Source of the DNA: Andreprevotia sp. IGB-42
Lineage (GTDB): Bacteria; Pseudomonadota; Gammaproteobacteria; Burkholderiales; Chitinibacteraceae
DNA length: 64,000 bases
Reading direction: 5' to 3'
Assembly (NCBI RefSeq): GCF_009848685.1
Contig: NZ_WXTX01000004.1
Span: 186,001-250,000 of the forward strand
The notes under the pieces: generated by a model
The model's input: only the letters and a program-made list of their open reading frames with translations
Database searches by the model: none
Told to the model about the DNA's origin: nothing
Shown: one piece after another, positions 53,451 to 63,419 of the stretch
Position numbering within the stretch: the stretch's first letter is position 1
How the letters are laid out: every line of letters begins with the position of its first letter
Program-made: the position numbers and the translations under genes

Positions 53451-54104
53451 TCAATCGAAGGTCAGCTGACCATCACGCAGGCGTACGCGGTCGCCGGCGG
53501 AGAACTGCGGCTTTTCCTGGTAGCTGAAGCTGCGTTCGCTACCGTCATCGAACACCACGCGCACATCGTAGCTGGTGGTCTTGCGCACCTGCTTTTCAAC
53601 CTGGTGGCCGGCCACTGCACCACCGATGGCGCCCAGCACGGTTGCCACGTCATTGCCGCGGCCCTTGCCCACTTGGTGGCCAACCACGCCACCCAGCACA
53701 CCCCCTACCACCGCACCGCCACCGCTGGCTTGCCCGGCAGTCTGGATGGCTTGCACGTCAACCACGCGACCGCAGCTGTTGCACACCACCTTGGTGGGCG
53801 CCGGCACATACACTGGCTGTTCGGCTCGCGGCGGCGGCACCGCGGTAGGGCGCGGGCGCGGCTTGGGTTTGGCTGTCGGTGCGGGTGCCAGCGTCGGCAC
53901 CGGTGTCGGACTGGGGGTGGGTTCCAGAGTCGGGATAGCGGTAACGGGTGCGGAAGCCACCAGCGCAACAGGGGCACTGGCAATCTGCTCGGTGCTTTTC
54001 GGGCTACCGATCCAGCCTAGCCAGCTTGCGATACCAACGCCGGATGCCAGGATGACTGCGCCGGCAGCTGTCAGGATAAGAGGATGCGTTTGTGGGGCAG
54101 ACAT
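53451..54104 (-). CDS. Glycine-zipper 2TM-domain envelope protein
   Basis: 217 residues from ATG 54104 (aaggagg upstream). N-terminal anchor LILTAAGAVILASGVGIASWLGW, a proline-rich spacer with alternating PTP/AP repeats (~50-105), a CNSCG pair, and a glycine zipper GGGAVVGGVLGGVVGHQVGKGRG and VLGAIGGAVAGHQVE as in the Rick_17kDa family. The C-terminal ~50 residues form a beta-rich tail. Likely spans the periplasm from the inner membrane; role in envelope integrity inferred from family. Confidence 0.82.
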   Translation of the reverse strand: MSAPQTHPLILTAAGAVILASGVGIASWLGWIGSPKSTEQIASAPVALVASAPVTAIPTLEPTPSPTPVPTLAPAPTAKPKPRPRPTAVPPPRAEQPVYVPAPTKVVCNSCGRVVDVQAIQTAGQASGGGAVVGGVLGGVVGHQVGKGRGNDVATVLGAIGGAVAGHQVEKQVRKTTSYDVRVVFDDGSERSFSYQEKPQFSAGDRVRLRDGQLTFD

Positions 54105-54244
54105 GGTGTCTTCCTCCTTGTGGTCAGATGAATTCATCATGCCCTCTTTAACGCCGCAAGCGCAGTGATGACACACACATGAACCCCGGCAATTTTCACG
54201 GGGTAAAAAAGCGCCATCGCGCCGCAAAGCCGCGCCCACAAAGG

Positions 54245-54268
54245 AAAGGCCGCCTTACGGCGGCCTTT
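54245..54268. terminator. Rho-independent terminator after the chemoreceptor gene
   Basis: AAAGGCCGCC-ttac-GGCGGCCTTT: a perfect 10-bp stem with A/T-rich base, 25 bp after the minus-strand chemoreceptor stop. Confidence 0.8.
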
Positions 54269-54292
54269 GGAAGATGTAGTTTCCGTGAAAAG

Positions 54293-55909
54293 TTACAGGC
54301 GGAAGCGCGCCACCGCTGACCGCAGATCAGATGCCAGTTGCTCCAGCGAGCGCACGTTTTCGTTTGCTGCACGTACCGAATCTGCAGATTCTTCCACCAT
54401 GCGCGCGATGTGCTCGACGTTGGTGGCAACACTGCTGCTCGCCAGGCTCTGCTCGGATGTGGCATTGGCCACATCGCGGATCTTGGCCAGCGTTTCGGAT
54501 GCGCCGCTACTGATCTCGCGTAGCGTCGCTGCTGCGCGGTCGGCCATTTCCACCCCGCGCGCGACCTGCGGTGTGGCCTCGTCCATGCTGGCCACCACCG
54601 ACAGCGTATCGGTCTGCACGGCCTGGATCATGCTGGTGATCTGACCGGTGGCCTGCGTGGTGCGCTCAGCCAGCTTGCGCACTTCGTCTGCCACCACCGC
54701 GAAGCCGCGGCCTTGCTCACCGGCACGCGCCGCTTCGATTGCCGCGTTCAGGGCCAGCAGATTGGTCTGGTCCGCAATGTCCTTGATCACGCTGGCAATG
54801 CTGTCGATCTCGCGCGAGCGCTCCACCAAACCGCCAATCAGGCCGGATGCATCGGCGATCTGCGTGGAAACCCGCTGGATTTCAGCTGCTGCACGGCTGA
54901 CCAATCCTTCACCCTCGGCAGCCAGTTGGCTGGAACGCGACGAGTTCTGCTCGGTTTCACGCGCACTTTGCGAGATATGGTCAACGCTGACCGACATTTC
55001 CTCGATGGCCGCTGCCGTGGCCGACGTGGCATCGGACGATTGCCGCGATGCCTGGCTGATGGCCTCCATCTGGTGCGACAGGCCACCGGCCGCATGCTTG
55101 AGCTCATCCGCGCCGCGCTGGATGCCCTGGATCATGTCGCGCAGGCTGGACTGCATGCTCGATACCGCCCCCAGCAAGCTATCCGGCCGTACATTGCCGG
55201 CGATCTTGCGCCCCAGATCGCCTTGCGAAATGGCCAGCGCCACCTCTGCCGCATAATCGGGCTCGCCACCCAATTGCGACAGCAGCTTGCGTACCGCAGT
55301 CATCAGGATCAACGCCACCCCGGCTGCTACCACCAGACAGATGATCACCTGCCAGCGGGCATTGGCCCAGAAGCGCGCATTGGCTTCGGCTTCACTGACG
55401 CCATTGCCGACGATCCAGTGCCACTTCGGCGATTGCACCACCACGGTCAGCAGGTCGACCACCTTGCCATCGCGCTCGGAATTCCATTTGTACTCGGTCA
55501 GTGCGCCGCCGGATTTTTCCACCGCGGCCTGCGCCAGTGCGCCCACACTCTTGCCCTGCGCATCCTTGAATTCATTGAAGCTGGTGCCATGCAGTTGCGG
55601 ATCGAGCGGCGCGGCAATGAAGTTGAGCTTTTCGTCCACCACGTACACGTATTCGGACTTGTGATACTTGTTCTCACGCAGGATCTGCGTGGCGATGGCC
55701 TTGGCCTGTTCTTCGGTCAGCTTGCCGCTGGCCGCCAGATTTTCCATCTGCACGATGGTCAGGCTGGCACTTTTGAGCAATTGCTCGATACGCGCCTTGT
55801 TGTCGTCGTTCGCTGCAGTCTTCATGGTCTGCAGGCCGACCAGCATCACGCCGATCAGCGCGACCAGCACAAGGGCCGACAACAGCCACGCTTTTACTTT
55901 CAATGACAT
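54293..55909 (-). CDS. Methyl-accepting chemotaxis protein with single Cache domain
   Basis: 538 residues from ATG 55909 (aggggtg six bases upstream). TM1 [19 protein letters not shown]; periplasmic sCache-type domain ~30-190 ([22 protein letters not shown]); TM2 [23 protein letters not shown]; then the signalling hairpin [35 protein letters not shown]. Small-molecule sensing in the periplasm; ligand unknown. Monocistronic with its own terminator. Confidence 0.93.
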   Translation of the reverse strand: MSLKVKAWLLSALVLVALIGVMLVGLQTMKTAANDDNKARIEQLLKSASLTIVQMENLAASGKLTEEQAKAIATQILRENKYHKSEYVYVVDEKLNFIAAPLDPQLHGTSFNEFKDAQGKSVGALAQAAVEKSGGALTEYKWNSERDGKVVDLLTVVVQSPKWHWIVGNGVSEAEANARFWANARWQVIICLVVAAGVALILMTAVRKLLSQLGGEPDYAAEVALAISQGDLGRKIAGNVRPDSLLGAVSSMQSSLRDMIQGIQRGADELKHAAGGLSHQMEAISQASRQSSDATSATAAAIEEMSVSVDHISQSARETEQNSSRSSQLAAEGEGLVSRAAAEIQRVSTQIADASGLIGGLVERSREIDSIASVIKDIADQTNLLALNAAIEAARAGEQGRGFAVVADEVRKLAERTTQATGQITSMIQAVQTDTLSVVASMDEATPQVARGVEMADRAAATLREISSGASETLAKIRDVANATSEQSLASSSVATNVEHIARMVEESADSVRAANENVRSLEQLASDLRSAVARFRL

Positions 55910-56109
55910 TGGGAACACCCCTGGAGAGCGTTGCGGGATTGTTTCAGCATAGTCGGGCTTTCCGCTTACGCCAGCAAGCCCGGATGAAGAAAATGTTTAA
56001 TGCATATGACTATTGCGTGCCGAGCGCCTGCAGCGCGTCTGTCCGCCCGATAGCAACAGCGCGGCATGCCGCATTGCAGCTGGCAACCGGCGGCATGGTG
56101 CACGCCGGA

Positions 56110-57027
56110 TCAGCCTGCGGCCACCACGCCATCCAGCCTGGCCTGCTCCCACAACCAGTCGATGAACAACTGCAAGGCCGGCCGGTGCGGCGGCGGTGTG
56201 GTGGTGACCAACCAGTAAGGCAATTCCAGCGGCACCGTCAGATCGAACAGCGGTACCAGCCGGCCGCTGGCCACTTCATCCTGGATCAGCAGGCGCCGGG
56301 CCAGCGCGATGCCCTGCCCTTCTGCCGCCGCCTGCACCAGCAATGCAGAATCGTTGAAAACGATGCCTTGCGATGGCTCGGGCCAGTCGTTCAGGCCCGC
56401 TTCGTCAAACCAGCGCCGCCAAGGTTCGTTGTTGGAGCGCAGCAGCATACGCCCGGCCAGGCCGGCCGGTTGCCGCGGCAGGCCGCCTGCCAGTGCCGGG
56501 CTGGCTACCACGATGAAATCGTCTTCCATGAAATGCTGTGCGTACAGGCCCGGGTATACCCCGCGCCCCACGCGGATCGCCAGATCGATGCCCTGCGCGG
56601 CGATGTCTTCACGCGTCAGCGATGAGTGCACCCATAGCTCGATCTCCGGATGCGCGCCGATGAAGTGCTTGAGCCGCGGCGTCAGCCACTTGGCGGCAAA
56701 CGAGGGCACGCAGGTGATCACCACGCGCGGCCGCTCGCGCTCGCGCCGCATGGTTTCCACCTCTGCTGCGATGGTCCCGAATGCGCCGTTCAGCACACCA
56801 GCCAGCCGTCGGCCTTCCGCAGTCAGCCGTACGCCACGCCCTTCACGGATGAAAAGCGCGTAGCCCAGCTGTTCTTCCAGCGCCTTGACCTGATGGCTGA
56901 CGGCGCCCGGGGTGACGAACAGCTCCTCTGCAGCCTGCGCCATATTGCCCAGCCGGGCAGCGGCCTCGAAGGCGCGCAACGCCGGCAGTGAGGGCAAACG
57001 GCCCGGCGCCTTCAATGGTGAATTCAA
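56110..57027 (-). CDS. LysR-family regulator (GcvA-like)
   Basis: The HTH region RLPSLPALRAFEAAARLGNMAQAAEELFVTPGAVSHQVKALEEQLG is of the GcvA/AmpR-like branch. The ligand-binding domain is full length (PRVVITCVPSFAAKWLTPRL ... IAAQGIDLAIRVGRG). The start is uncertain: no good ATG near the expected N-terminus. I give TTG 57027; TTG 57015 or an upstream start are possible. Divergent from a DUF2917 gene, a common pairing, so it probably controls that gene. Confidence 0.85.
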   Translation of the reverse strand: MNSPLKAPGRLPSLPALRAFEAAARLGNMAQAAEELFVTPGAVSHQVKALEEQLGYALFIREGRGVRLTAEGRRLAGVLNGAFGTIAAEVETMRRERERPRVVITCVPSFAAKWLTPRLKHFIGAHPEIELWVHSSLTREDIAAQGIDLAIRVGRGVYPGLYAQHFMEDDFIVVASPALAGGLPRQPAGLAGRMLLRSNNEPWRRWFDEAGLNDWPEPSQGIVFNDSALLVQAAAEGQGIALARRLLIQDEVASGRLVPLFDLTVPLELPYWLVTTTPPPHRPALQLFIDWLWEQARLDGVVAAG

Positions 57028-57224
57028 TTCACTATTCCAGTGAAAACGTATCGTTTGTCCATCATGCCCATGCTGTCCAGAATGAGCAACATCAGCAGCA
57101 TTCAACAGCCAGGCAGACTCAGCACGAATAAAGCCTTGCGCGGCATCCGGCTGATACAGCACCGCGTTGAAGCGGCGAATGCGCCAACCGGCAATGCCGG
57201 GTGCAACATCACAAGGAGTGAATC

Positions 57225-57482
57225 ATGTTACATGATCAAGCGATTGCAGCATTGCCGTACGGCCGGGTGATCAGCAGCCACGCCAGCAGCGTGCAGGTAG
57301 TGGAAGGCATCCTGTGGATTACCGACGATGGCGCCAGCGATGTGCTGGTGCACGCAGGCGAAACGCATCATGCCAGCGGGCATATGGTGATCGAAGCACT
57401 GGAAAGCGCACGCGTGATCTTCGCCGCCCACGCAGAAGCCAGCCCGGGCCGGGCAAGCGAAACAACATTGCAAGCGGCCTGA
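57225..57482 (+). CDS. DUF2917-domain protein
   Basis: 85 residues; aaggag seven bases before the ATG. The segment VQVVEGILWITDDGASDVLVHAGETHHASGHMVIEAL follows the cupin-like DUF2917 pattern. Function unknown; found next to GcvA-type regulators in many betaproteobacteria, as here. Confidence 0.75.
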   Translation: MLHDQAIAALPYGRVISSHASSVQVVEGILWITDDGASDVLVHAGETHHASGHMVIEALESARVIFAAHAEASPGRASETTLQAA

Positions 57483-57486
57483 GCAA

Positions 57487-58194
57487 TCACCTCGATGTGA
57501 GGTCTCGACGGGAGCGGTAGCGCGCCAGCCCCGCGTCGGCAGCAACGATCAGCAGGCCGGTACAGGCAAAAGCCACGCCGAATGCGGCAGCGTTCCACAA
57601 CACCGGCACGTAGCCGTGTTCCAGCGCGTTGAAGAAGGGATACGGGTAGCGGCCCAGCATGGCACCGCGGATCAGCACATACACGAAGTACGCACAGGGG
57701 TAGCACAGCCAGCGGAATGCATCGCGCCAGCGCAGCTTGCCAGCCGGGGCGAAGCCCAGCCAGTACGCAAGGTAACCGGCAGGGATCACATCATGCAGCA
57801 GCAGGTTGATCAGCCATTCCAGCCCTTGCGGCGTCCACAGGCTGCGCAGCAGTACCTCGTAGCCCAGCGATACGATCAGGATGTACACCAGGCTGGCGGC
57901 GCGCACGCCCGGCTGCCATAGCCAGCGCGCCAGCCGAGAGCGTGGGCCCAGCAACGGCACCGTCAGCACCAGCGCCAGCAGCAGCGTGCTCAGGTTGGTG
58001 AAGAAACCCAGGAAACGCACCAGCGCAAACCACAGCGTCTGCCCGTGCGAGAGCTCCTCGGCGATGGTCAGCCCCAGGCGGGTCAGCACGGCAAACCACA
58101 CCAGCAAACCCAGAAACAGCTCGCAGCGCCGCGCCCAGCGCAGCCGGTTGCTCACCACCGGCAAAACCGGCGTTGCTTCAAGCGATACCTGCAT
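57487..58194 (-). CDS. Pr6Pr-family membrane protein
   Basis: 235 residues with about six hydrophobic segments (LFLGLLVWFAVLTRLGL, FFTNLSTLLLALVLTVPLL, SLVYILIVSLGYEVLL, LLLHDVIPAGYLAYWLGF, AYFVYVLIRGAML, VAFACTGLLIVAADAGLA). FTNLSTLL, LLLHDVIP and the Pro/Tyr-rich YVLIRGAMLGRYPYPFF are typical of the Pr6Pr (FAR-17a/AIG1-like) family. Enzymatic role uncertain. Confidence 0.82.
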   Translation of the reverse strand: MQVSLEATPVLPVVSNRLRWARRCELFLGLLVWFAVLTRLGLTIAEELSHGQTLWFALVRFLGFFTNLSTLLLALVLTVPLLGPRSRLARWLWQPGVRAASLVYILIVSLGYEVLLRSLWTPQGLEWLINLLLHDVIPAGYLAYWLGFAPAGKLRWRDAFRWLCYPCAYFVYVLIRGAMLGRYPYPFFNALEHGYVPVLWNAAAFGVAFACTGLLIVAADAGLARYRSRRDLTSR

Positions 58195-58341
58195 CGCACA
58201 CCTCCAGAACGACTCTGGGCCGGCATAACGGCTGCCAGCCCAGCTATCGTTCTAGTGCGGGATGCATGCAGGCGTATACGGTATGCATGCAGCAGCCGAC
58301 CATCGGCAGGATTGCTGCGGCATTGATCGACATGGCATGAA

Positions 58342-58367
58342 AAAACAGGCACCGGAGCGCCTGTTTT
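58342..58367 (-). terminator. Terminator of valS
   Basis: Minus-strand reading AAAACAGGC-loop-GCCTGTTTTTTC: nine-base stem and T-run, about 18 bp after the valS stop. Confidence 0.82.
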
Positions 58368-58384
58368 CTATGCAGCTGGCTGGC

Positions 58385-61159
58385 TTATTTCAGCTTGGCC
58401 AGTTGCGCCTGCAGTTTGCCCAGCTTGTCTTCCAGATCGGCCACCAGCGCGCGATCCTTTTCGACCAGATGCGCGGGTGCCTTGTCGATGTAGCCCGGTT
58501 TTTCCAGCTTGGCCACCATCTTGGCCAGGCCGTCCTCCGTCTTGGCGATTTCCTTGGTCAGCCGTGCGCTTTCCGCAGCCTTGTCCACTTCCACCTTCAG
58601 CATCAGCCGCGTGGTCCCGGCTACCGCCACCGGTGCATCGTCTTCCGGCAGCGCACTGACCACATGCACCTCGGAGAGCTTGGCCAGTGATTTGATGTAA
58701 TCGGCAAAGCGGCCGAGGCTGGCATCGCCCTCGATGAACATCGGCACCTTCTGCGACGGCGGCAGGCCCATTTCACCGCGCAGGTTGCGCGCGGCAAAGG
58801 CAATGGCCTTCAGCTCCTCGACATCCGCATAGGCGGCCGGGTCGATCTTGCTGTCATCGGCCACCGGCCATTGCGCCAGCATCAGCGATGCGGTGTCCTT
58901 CTTGCCGGCCAGCGGCGCAACCACCTGCCACAGCTCTTCGGTGATGAAGGGCATGATGGGGTGATTGAGGCGCAGGATGGTTTCCAGCACGCGGATCAGC
59001 GTACGGCGGGTGGCGCGCTGCTGCGCCTCACTGCCGGTCTGCGCGCTGACCTTGGCCAGCTCGATATACCAGTCGCAGTACTCGTTCCACACGAACTCGT
59101 ACAGCGCCTGCGCGGCCAGGTCGAAGCGGAAGGTATCGAGCGCCAGCGTGACGGCTTTTTCCGCCTCCTGCAGCTTGCCGATGATCCAGCGGTCGGCAAA
59201 CGCGTAATCCAGATCGGCGCCATCTTCCAGGCCGCAGTCCTTGCCTTCCACATTCATCAGCACGAAGCGCGTGGCATTCCACAGCTTGTTGCAGAAGTTG
59301 CGGTAGCCCTCGCAACGCTTCTGGTCGAAATTGACCGAACGGCCCAGCGATGCCAGCGAGGCAAACGTGAAGCGCAACGCATCCACGCCATAGGCGGGAA
59401 TGCCATCCGGGAACTCCTTCTGCGTCTTGGCGGCCACCTGCGGAGCTTTTTCCGGGCGGCGCAGCCCGGTGGTGCGTTTTTCCAGCAGCGGTTCCAGCGC
59501 AATGCCGTCGATCAGGTCTACCGGGTCCAGCACGTTGCCTTCGGACTTGGACATCTTCTGCCCTTCGCCATCACGCACCAGGCCGTGGATGTACACGTGC
59601 TTGAACGGCACCTTGCCGGTGAAGTGCTTGGTCATCATCACCATCCGGGCCACCCAGAAGAAGATGATGTCGTAGCCGGTCACCAGCACGCTGGACGGCA
59701 GGAATGCCTTCAGCTCCGGTGTTTCCTGCGGCCAGCCCAGGCTGGAGAACGGCACCAGCGCGGACGAGAACCAGGTATCGAGCACATCGTTGTCGCGCGT
59801 CAGCGGCTTGCCGCCCGATTTGGCCAGCGCTTCGGCCTCGGTACGCGCCACATACACCTGGCCGTCGGCGTCGTACCATGCCGGAATCTGGTGGCCCCAC
59901 CACAGCTGGCGCGAAATGCACCAGTCCTGGATATTCTTCAGCCAGGCGTTGTAGGTATTGATCCAGTCTCCCGGCACAAACTGCACTTCGCCGTTTTCCA
60001 CCACTTCCAGCGCTTTCTGCGTGATGCTCTTGCCGGTTTCATCGGCCTTGCTCATCGCCACGAACCACTGGTCCGTCAGCATCGGCTCGATCACCGAGCC
60101 GGTACGGTCGCCGCGCGGCACCATCAGCTTGTGTTTCTTGATCTCGCCCAGGAAGCCGCCGGCTTCCAGATCGGCCACCACCTGCTTGCGCGCGGCAAAG
60201 CGCTCCAGCCCCTGATAGGAGGCGGGTGCGTTGTCGTTGATTTTGGCGTCGAGCGTCAGGATGGAGATTTGCGGCAGGCCATGGCGCTGGCCAACTGCAT
60301 AGTCGTTGAAATCGTGCGCCGGGGTGACTTTCACCACGCCGGTACCGAATGCCTTGTCGACATAATCATCGGCAATAATGGGGATTTCGCGCTCGCACAG
60401 CGGCAGCTTCACCATCTGGCCGATCAGGTGCGCATAGCGCTCGTCTTCCGGGTGCACCATCACCGCCACGTCGCCCAGCATGGTTTCCGGGCGGGTAGTA
60501 GCAACCGTCAGTTGGCCCTCACCATTCGCCAGCGGGTAGTGGATATGCCACAGATGGCCGTCTTCTTCCTCGCTGACCACTTCCAGATCGGATACCGCCG
60601 TGCCCAGCACCGGGTCCCAGTTCACCAGCCGCTTGCCGCGGTAGATCAGCCCCTGCTCGAACAGGCGCACGAATACTTCGGTTACCGTGCCCGACATCTT
60701 GTCGTCCATGGTGAAGTACTCGCGGCGCCAGTCCACCGAAGCGCCCATGCGGCGCATCTGGCCGGTGATGGTATCGCCGGAATGCTTTTTCCAGTCCCAC
60801 ACCTTTTCGATGAACGCCGGGCGGCCCAGGTCATGGCGGCTGACGCCCTGCGCATCCAGCTGGCGCTCCACCACGATCTGCGTGGCGATGCCGGCATGGT
60901 CGGTACCCGGTACCCACACGGTGTTGTCACCGCGCATGCGGTGATAGCGGATCAGGCCATCACAGATGGTCTGGTTGAACGCGTGCCCCATATGCAGCGT
61001 GCCGGTCACATTGGGTGGCGGCAGCTGGATGGCGAACGACGGTGCGTTCATGTCCATGCTGGGGCTGAAGTAATTGGCCGATTCCCAGCGCGGATACCAG
61101 TTGGCCTCGATCGGGGCGGGTTCAAAGCTCTTGGCAAGTTGCTCGAGTGCGGTGCTCAT
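58385..61159 (-). CDS. valS: Valine--tRNA ligase
   Basis: 924 residues, class I synthetase. The HIGH motif is HMGHAFNQT near residue 57 and the KMSKS motif [13 protein letters not shown] near 540. The CP1 editing domain ([20 protein letters not shown]) and the C-terminal coiled-coil ([37 protein letters not shown]) are complete. Charges tRNA-Val; essential. A TATAAT at 61187-61192 (minus strand) may be its -10 element. Confidence 0.98.
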   Translation of the reverse strand: MSTALEQLAKSFEPAPIEANWYPRWESANYFSPSMDMNAPSFAIQLPPPNVTGTLHMGHAFNQTICDGLIRYHRMRGDNTVWVPGTDHAGIATQIVVERQLDAQGVSRHDLGRPAFIEKVWDWKKHSGDTITGQMRRMGASVDWRREYFTMDDKMSGTVTEVFVRLFEQGLIYRGKRLVNWDPVLGTAVSDLEVVSEEEDGHLWHIHYPLANGEGQLTVATTRPETMLGDVAVMVHPEDERYAHLIGQMVKLPLCEREIPIIADDYVDKAFGTGVVKVTPAHDFNDYAVGQRHGLPQISILTLDAKINDNAPASYQGLERFAARKQVVADLEAGGFLGEIKKHKLMVPRGDRTGSVIEPMLTDQWFVAMSKADETGKSITQKALEVVENGEVQFVPGDWINTYNAWLKNIQDWCISRQLWWGHQIPAWYDADGQVYVARTEAEALAKSGGKPLTRDNDVLDTWFSSALVPFSSLGWPQETPELKAFLPSSVLVTGYDIIFFWVARMVMMTKHFTGKVPFKHVYIHGLVRDGEGQKMSKSEGNVLDPVDLIDGIALEPLLEKRTTGLRRPEKAPQVAAKTQKEFPDGIPAYGVDALRFTFASLASLGRSVNFDQKRCEGYRNFCNKLWNATRFVLMNVEGKDCGLEDGADLDYAFADRWIIGKLQEAEKAVTLALDTFRFDLAAQALYEFVWNEYCDWYIELAKVSAQTGSEAQQRATRRTLIRVLETILRLNHPIMPFITEELWQVVAPLAGKKDTASLMLAQWPVADDSKIDPAAYADVEELKAIAFAARNLRGEMGLPPSQKVPMFIEGDASLGRFADYIKSLAKLSEVHVVSALPEDDAPVAVAGTTRLMLKVEVDKAAESARLTKEIAKTEDGLAKMVAKLEKPGYIDKAPAHLVEKDRALVADLEDKLGKLQAQLAKLK

Positions 61160-61574
61160 GACGGGCTCGGAAATGCAAAACCGCAGATTATACAGCCCCG
61201 CACACGCAGGCAGCTGCCCGGCGCAATCCAGCCGGCAATTCCATTGCGATCACTTACCGGGCCAGCAAAGCAAATCAGGTATGCAATTGCCTATTTGTAT
61301 CGTAAAAACAATCAATTCGTCAGAAACAGTAGCCAACCCGCTTGGCATAATTGATCTGATAAGCATATGCTTACTTAGCACCCAAACAGTGCCGCAAATA
61401 ATCAATTGCACCAATTGAGTGCAACAAATAAAAACCGGGGGTTGTCCACCATGCTTGCAAGCCAAGCTGCCCACAGACCGCATTTCATGCGGAACTGCCT
61501 TTCATCCTTGCGTGCAAGCGATTCCTTGTTTATTCAAAAGTAAGTACCACTTCGCCCGTCACCAGGGGTATTTC
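61160..61574. other. Divergent regulatory region valS / chemosensory operon
   Basis: No supported gene. Holds a candidate -10 for valS (61187-61192, minus) and a perfect 14-bp palindrome TAAGCATATGCTTA at 61360-61373 about 200 bp before the chemosensory operon. The plus-strand ribosome site agggg stands about six bases before the GTG at 61575. Confidence 0.5.
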
Positions 61575-62681
61575 GTGAATCAACAACGCCTCATCCTTCT
61601 CGGGCTCTGTATCTGCAACCTCGTCATTGCCAGCCTGATCGCCACCACATGGTGGCATGGCTTGATCCTGGGGGCAGTACTTGCAATTGCCGTCTGGTTT
61701 TTCAGCGCCACCGCAGCGCCGGTGGTTGAAATCGCCGCGCCGGTTTCACGCGAAGAAGCGCTGCGCGTTGCGCCGCATGCGCAACTGCCCGAGCTGATGA
61801 GTGGCGTGCTGCCGCTGTGGAAGCGCAATGTGGAACTGGCACGCACGCAAACCGCCGAAGCCATCGACAATCTGGCCATGCGCTTTGCCGGCATCAACCA
61901 GCGGCTGGGCGGCACGGTAGCGCTGGCCGCCGGCGGGGGTGGCGGCAACATGCTGCAGGTAATCCAGACTGCGGAAGACCACCTCGGCGGCATCGTCCGC
62001 TCGCTGGAACAGGTGCTGGCGGCGCGCGAAACACTGCTGCACGAGATTGCCGGGCTGGGCCAGTTCAACGAAGAACTCAAGCGCATGGCCACCGATGTCG
62101 CGCAGATCGCCGGCCAGACCAATCTGCTGGCACTGAATGCCGCCATCGAAGCCGCCCGTGCCGGTGAAGCGGGCCGTGGCTTTGCCGTGGTGGCGGATGA
62201 AGTGCGCAAGCTCTCCAACATGTCCGGCGAAACCGGCAAGCGCATTGCCGGCAAGGTCGAATCGATCAACCAGACCATCCAGGGCGCGCTTGATTCAGCC
62301 AACCGGCTATCCGGTGACGAAGCCAAGATGATCGGTGATTCCAAGACCGTGATCGGCAGCGTGATCAGTGATTTCCAGCAGGCGGCAGTGCGGCTTTCCG
62401 AAACCGTGGGCCAGCTGGAAACCGAAAGCCGCGAAGTCGAGCACGAAGTGCAGGACGTGCTCGTCAACCTGCAGTTCCAGGACCGCGTCAGCCAGATTCT
62501 CGATCACGTGCAGCGCGACATCGTGAAGCTGGGTGATCTGCTGGACCGCAATCAGGCATTGCCTGATCGCGCCATCTGGCTTGCTGATCTGGAACGCACT
62601 TACACCACGCTCGAACAGCGACAGGTGCATGGTGGCCAGCAAAAAGCCAGCGTGCAGTCTTCGCAAGTCGATTTCTTCTGA
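61575..62681 (+). CDS. Membrane-anchored MCP-like signalling protein without periplasmic domain
   Basis: 368 residues from GTG 61575; the frame is open upstream but lacks a start with a good site. Two close hydrophobic segments ([38 protein letters not shown]) leave no room for a periplasmic sensor. The cytoplasmic part has a shortened MCP hairpin [39 protein letters not shown] and a tail [25 protein letters not shown], then VDFF at the terminus. Members of this type act with stand-alone CheA systems. First gene of the operon with cheY-like, STAS and cheA genes. Confidence 0.85.
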   Translation: MNQQRLILLGLCICNLVIASLIATTWWHGLILGAVLAIAVWFFSATAAPVVEIAAPVSREEALRVAPHAQLPELMSGVLPLWKRNVELARTQTAEAIDNLAMRFAGINQRLGGTVALAAGGGGGNMLQVIQTAEDHLGGIVRSLEQVLAARETLLHEIAGLGQFNEELKRMATDVAQIAGQTNLLALNAAIEAARAGEAGRGFAVVADEVRKLSNMSGETGKRIAGKVESINQTIQGALDSANRLSGDEAKMIGDSKTVIGSVISDFQQAAVRLSETVGQLETESREVEHEVQDVLVNLQFQDRVSQILDHVQRDIVKLGDLLDRNQALPDRAIWLADLERTYTTLEQRQVHGGQQKASVQSSQVDFF

Positions 62682-62705
62682 CCCTCGCCTCACCCGGAGT
62701 ACCCA

Positions 62706-63074
62706 ATGGGCAAGACCATACTCATCGTCGATGATTCGTTCAGCATGCGCCAGACCGTCGGTATCGCGCTCAAGGGCGCGGGCTACGATGTCGTCGAAGC
62801 CGCAGACGGCAAGGACGCCCTCACCAAGCTCGATGGCCGCAAGTACAACCTGATCATTTCCGACGTGAACATGCCGAACATGGATGGCATCAGTTTTGTG
62901 AAGGCCGCCAAGCTGCTGCCCAACTACAAGTTCACCCCCATCATCATGCTCACTACCGAGGGTGACGAAACCAAGAAACAGGAAGGCAAGGCTGCCGGCG
63001 TACGCGCTTGGGTGCTCAAGCCCTTCCAGCCCCCCGTGCTGCTGGATGCTGTTTCCAAACTCGTGATGCCGTAA
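62706..63074 (+). CDS. CheY-like single-domain response regulator
   Basis: 122 residues. Acidic pocket DD in LIVDDSFSM, phospho-acceptor Asp in IISDVNMPNMDG, Thr in MLTTEGDE, Lys in WVLKPFQPP. No output domain. Likely phosphorylated by the CheA that follows; as part of an MCP-STAS-CheA cluster it may serve motility, twitching or another behaviour. Confidence 0.93.
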   Translation: MGKTILIVDDSFSMRQTVGIALKGAGYDVVEAADGKDALTKLDGRKYNLIISDVNMPNMDGISFVKAAKLLPNYKFTPIIMLTTEGDETKKQEGKAAGVRAWVLKPFQPPVLLDAVSKLVMP

Positions 63075-63091
63075 TCCGCCGGAGCGCCGCC

Positions 63092-63415
63092 ATGCCGATC
63101 ACCGAACAGGACCGCAACGGCCAGTTGTTGTTGCAGTTGGAAGGCGGACTGACCATTTTCCAGGCCAGCGAACTCAAGGATCAGTTGCTGCAGGCACTGA
63201 GCCGCACCGGCAACCAGATCGAGCTGGATCTTTCAGGCGTGGACGAACTGGATACCGCCGGCGTGCAGTTGCTGCTGGCACTCAAGCAGGAAGCCGCCAA
63301 CCAGCAGAAATCCGTCAGCTACAGCCACCATAGCCCGACCGTGCTGGCGGCCATCGATCTGCTCAATCTTGCCGCAACACTGGGCGATCCACTGCTCATT
63401 CCCAACGCGAGGTAA
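63092..63415 (+). CDS. STAS-domain protein (anti-sigma-factor antagonist type)
   Basis: 107 residues from ATG 63092 with ggag upstream. ELDLSGVDELDTAGVQLLLALKQEA is the STAS loop, with Ser/Thr-like acceptor region DTAG. It lies between the cheY-like and cheA genes with tight spacing, as in several non-flagellar chemosensory clusters, where it probably modulates the pathway. Confidence 0.88.
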   Translation: MPITEQDRNGQLLLQLEGGLTIFQASELKDQLLQALSRTGNQIELDLSGVDELDTAGVQLLLALKQEAANQQKSVSYSHHSPTVLAAIDLLNLAATLGDPLLIPNAR

Positions 63416-63419
63416 CGCA

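Noticed and set aside
58871-61354. 827-codon plus-strand frame opposite valS
   Set aside because: Antisense shadow of a complete valyl-tRNA synthetase.
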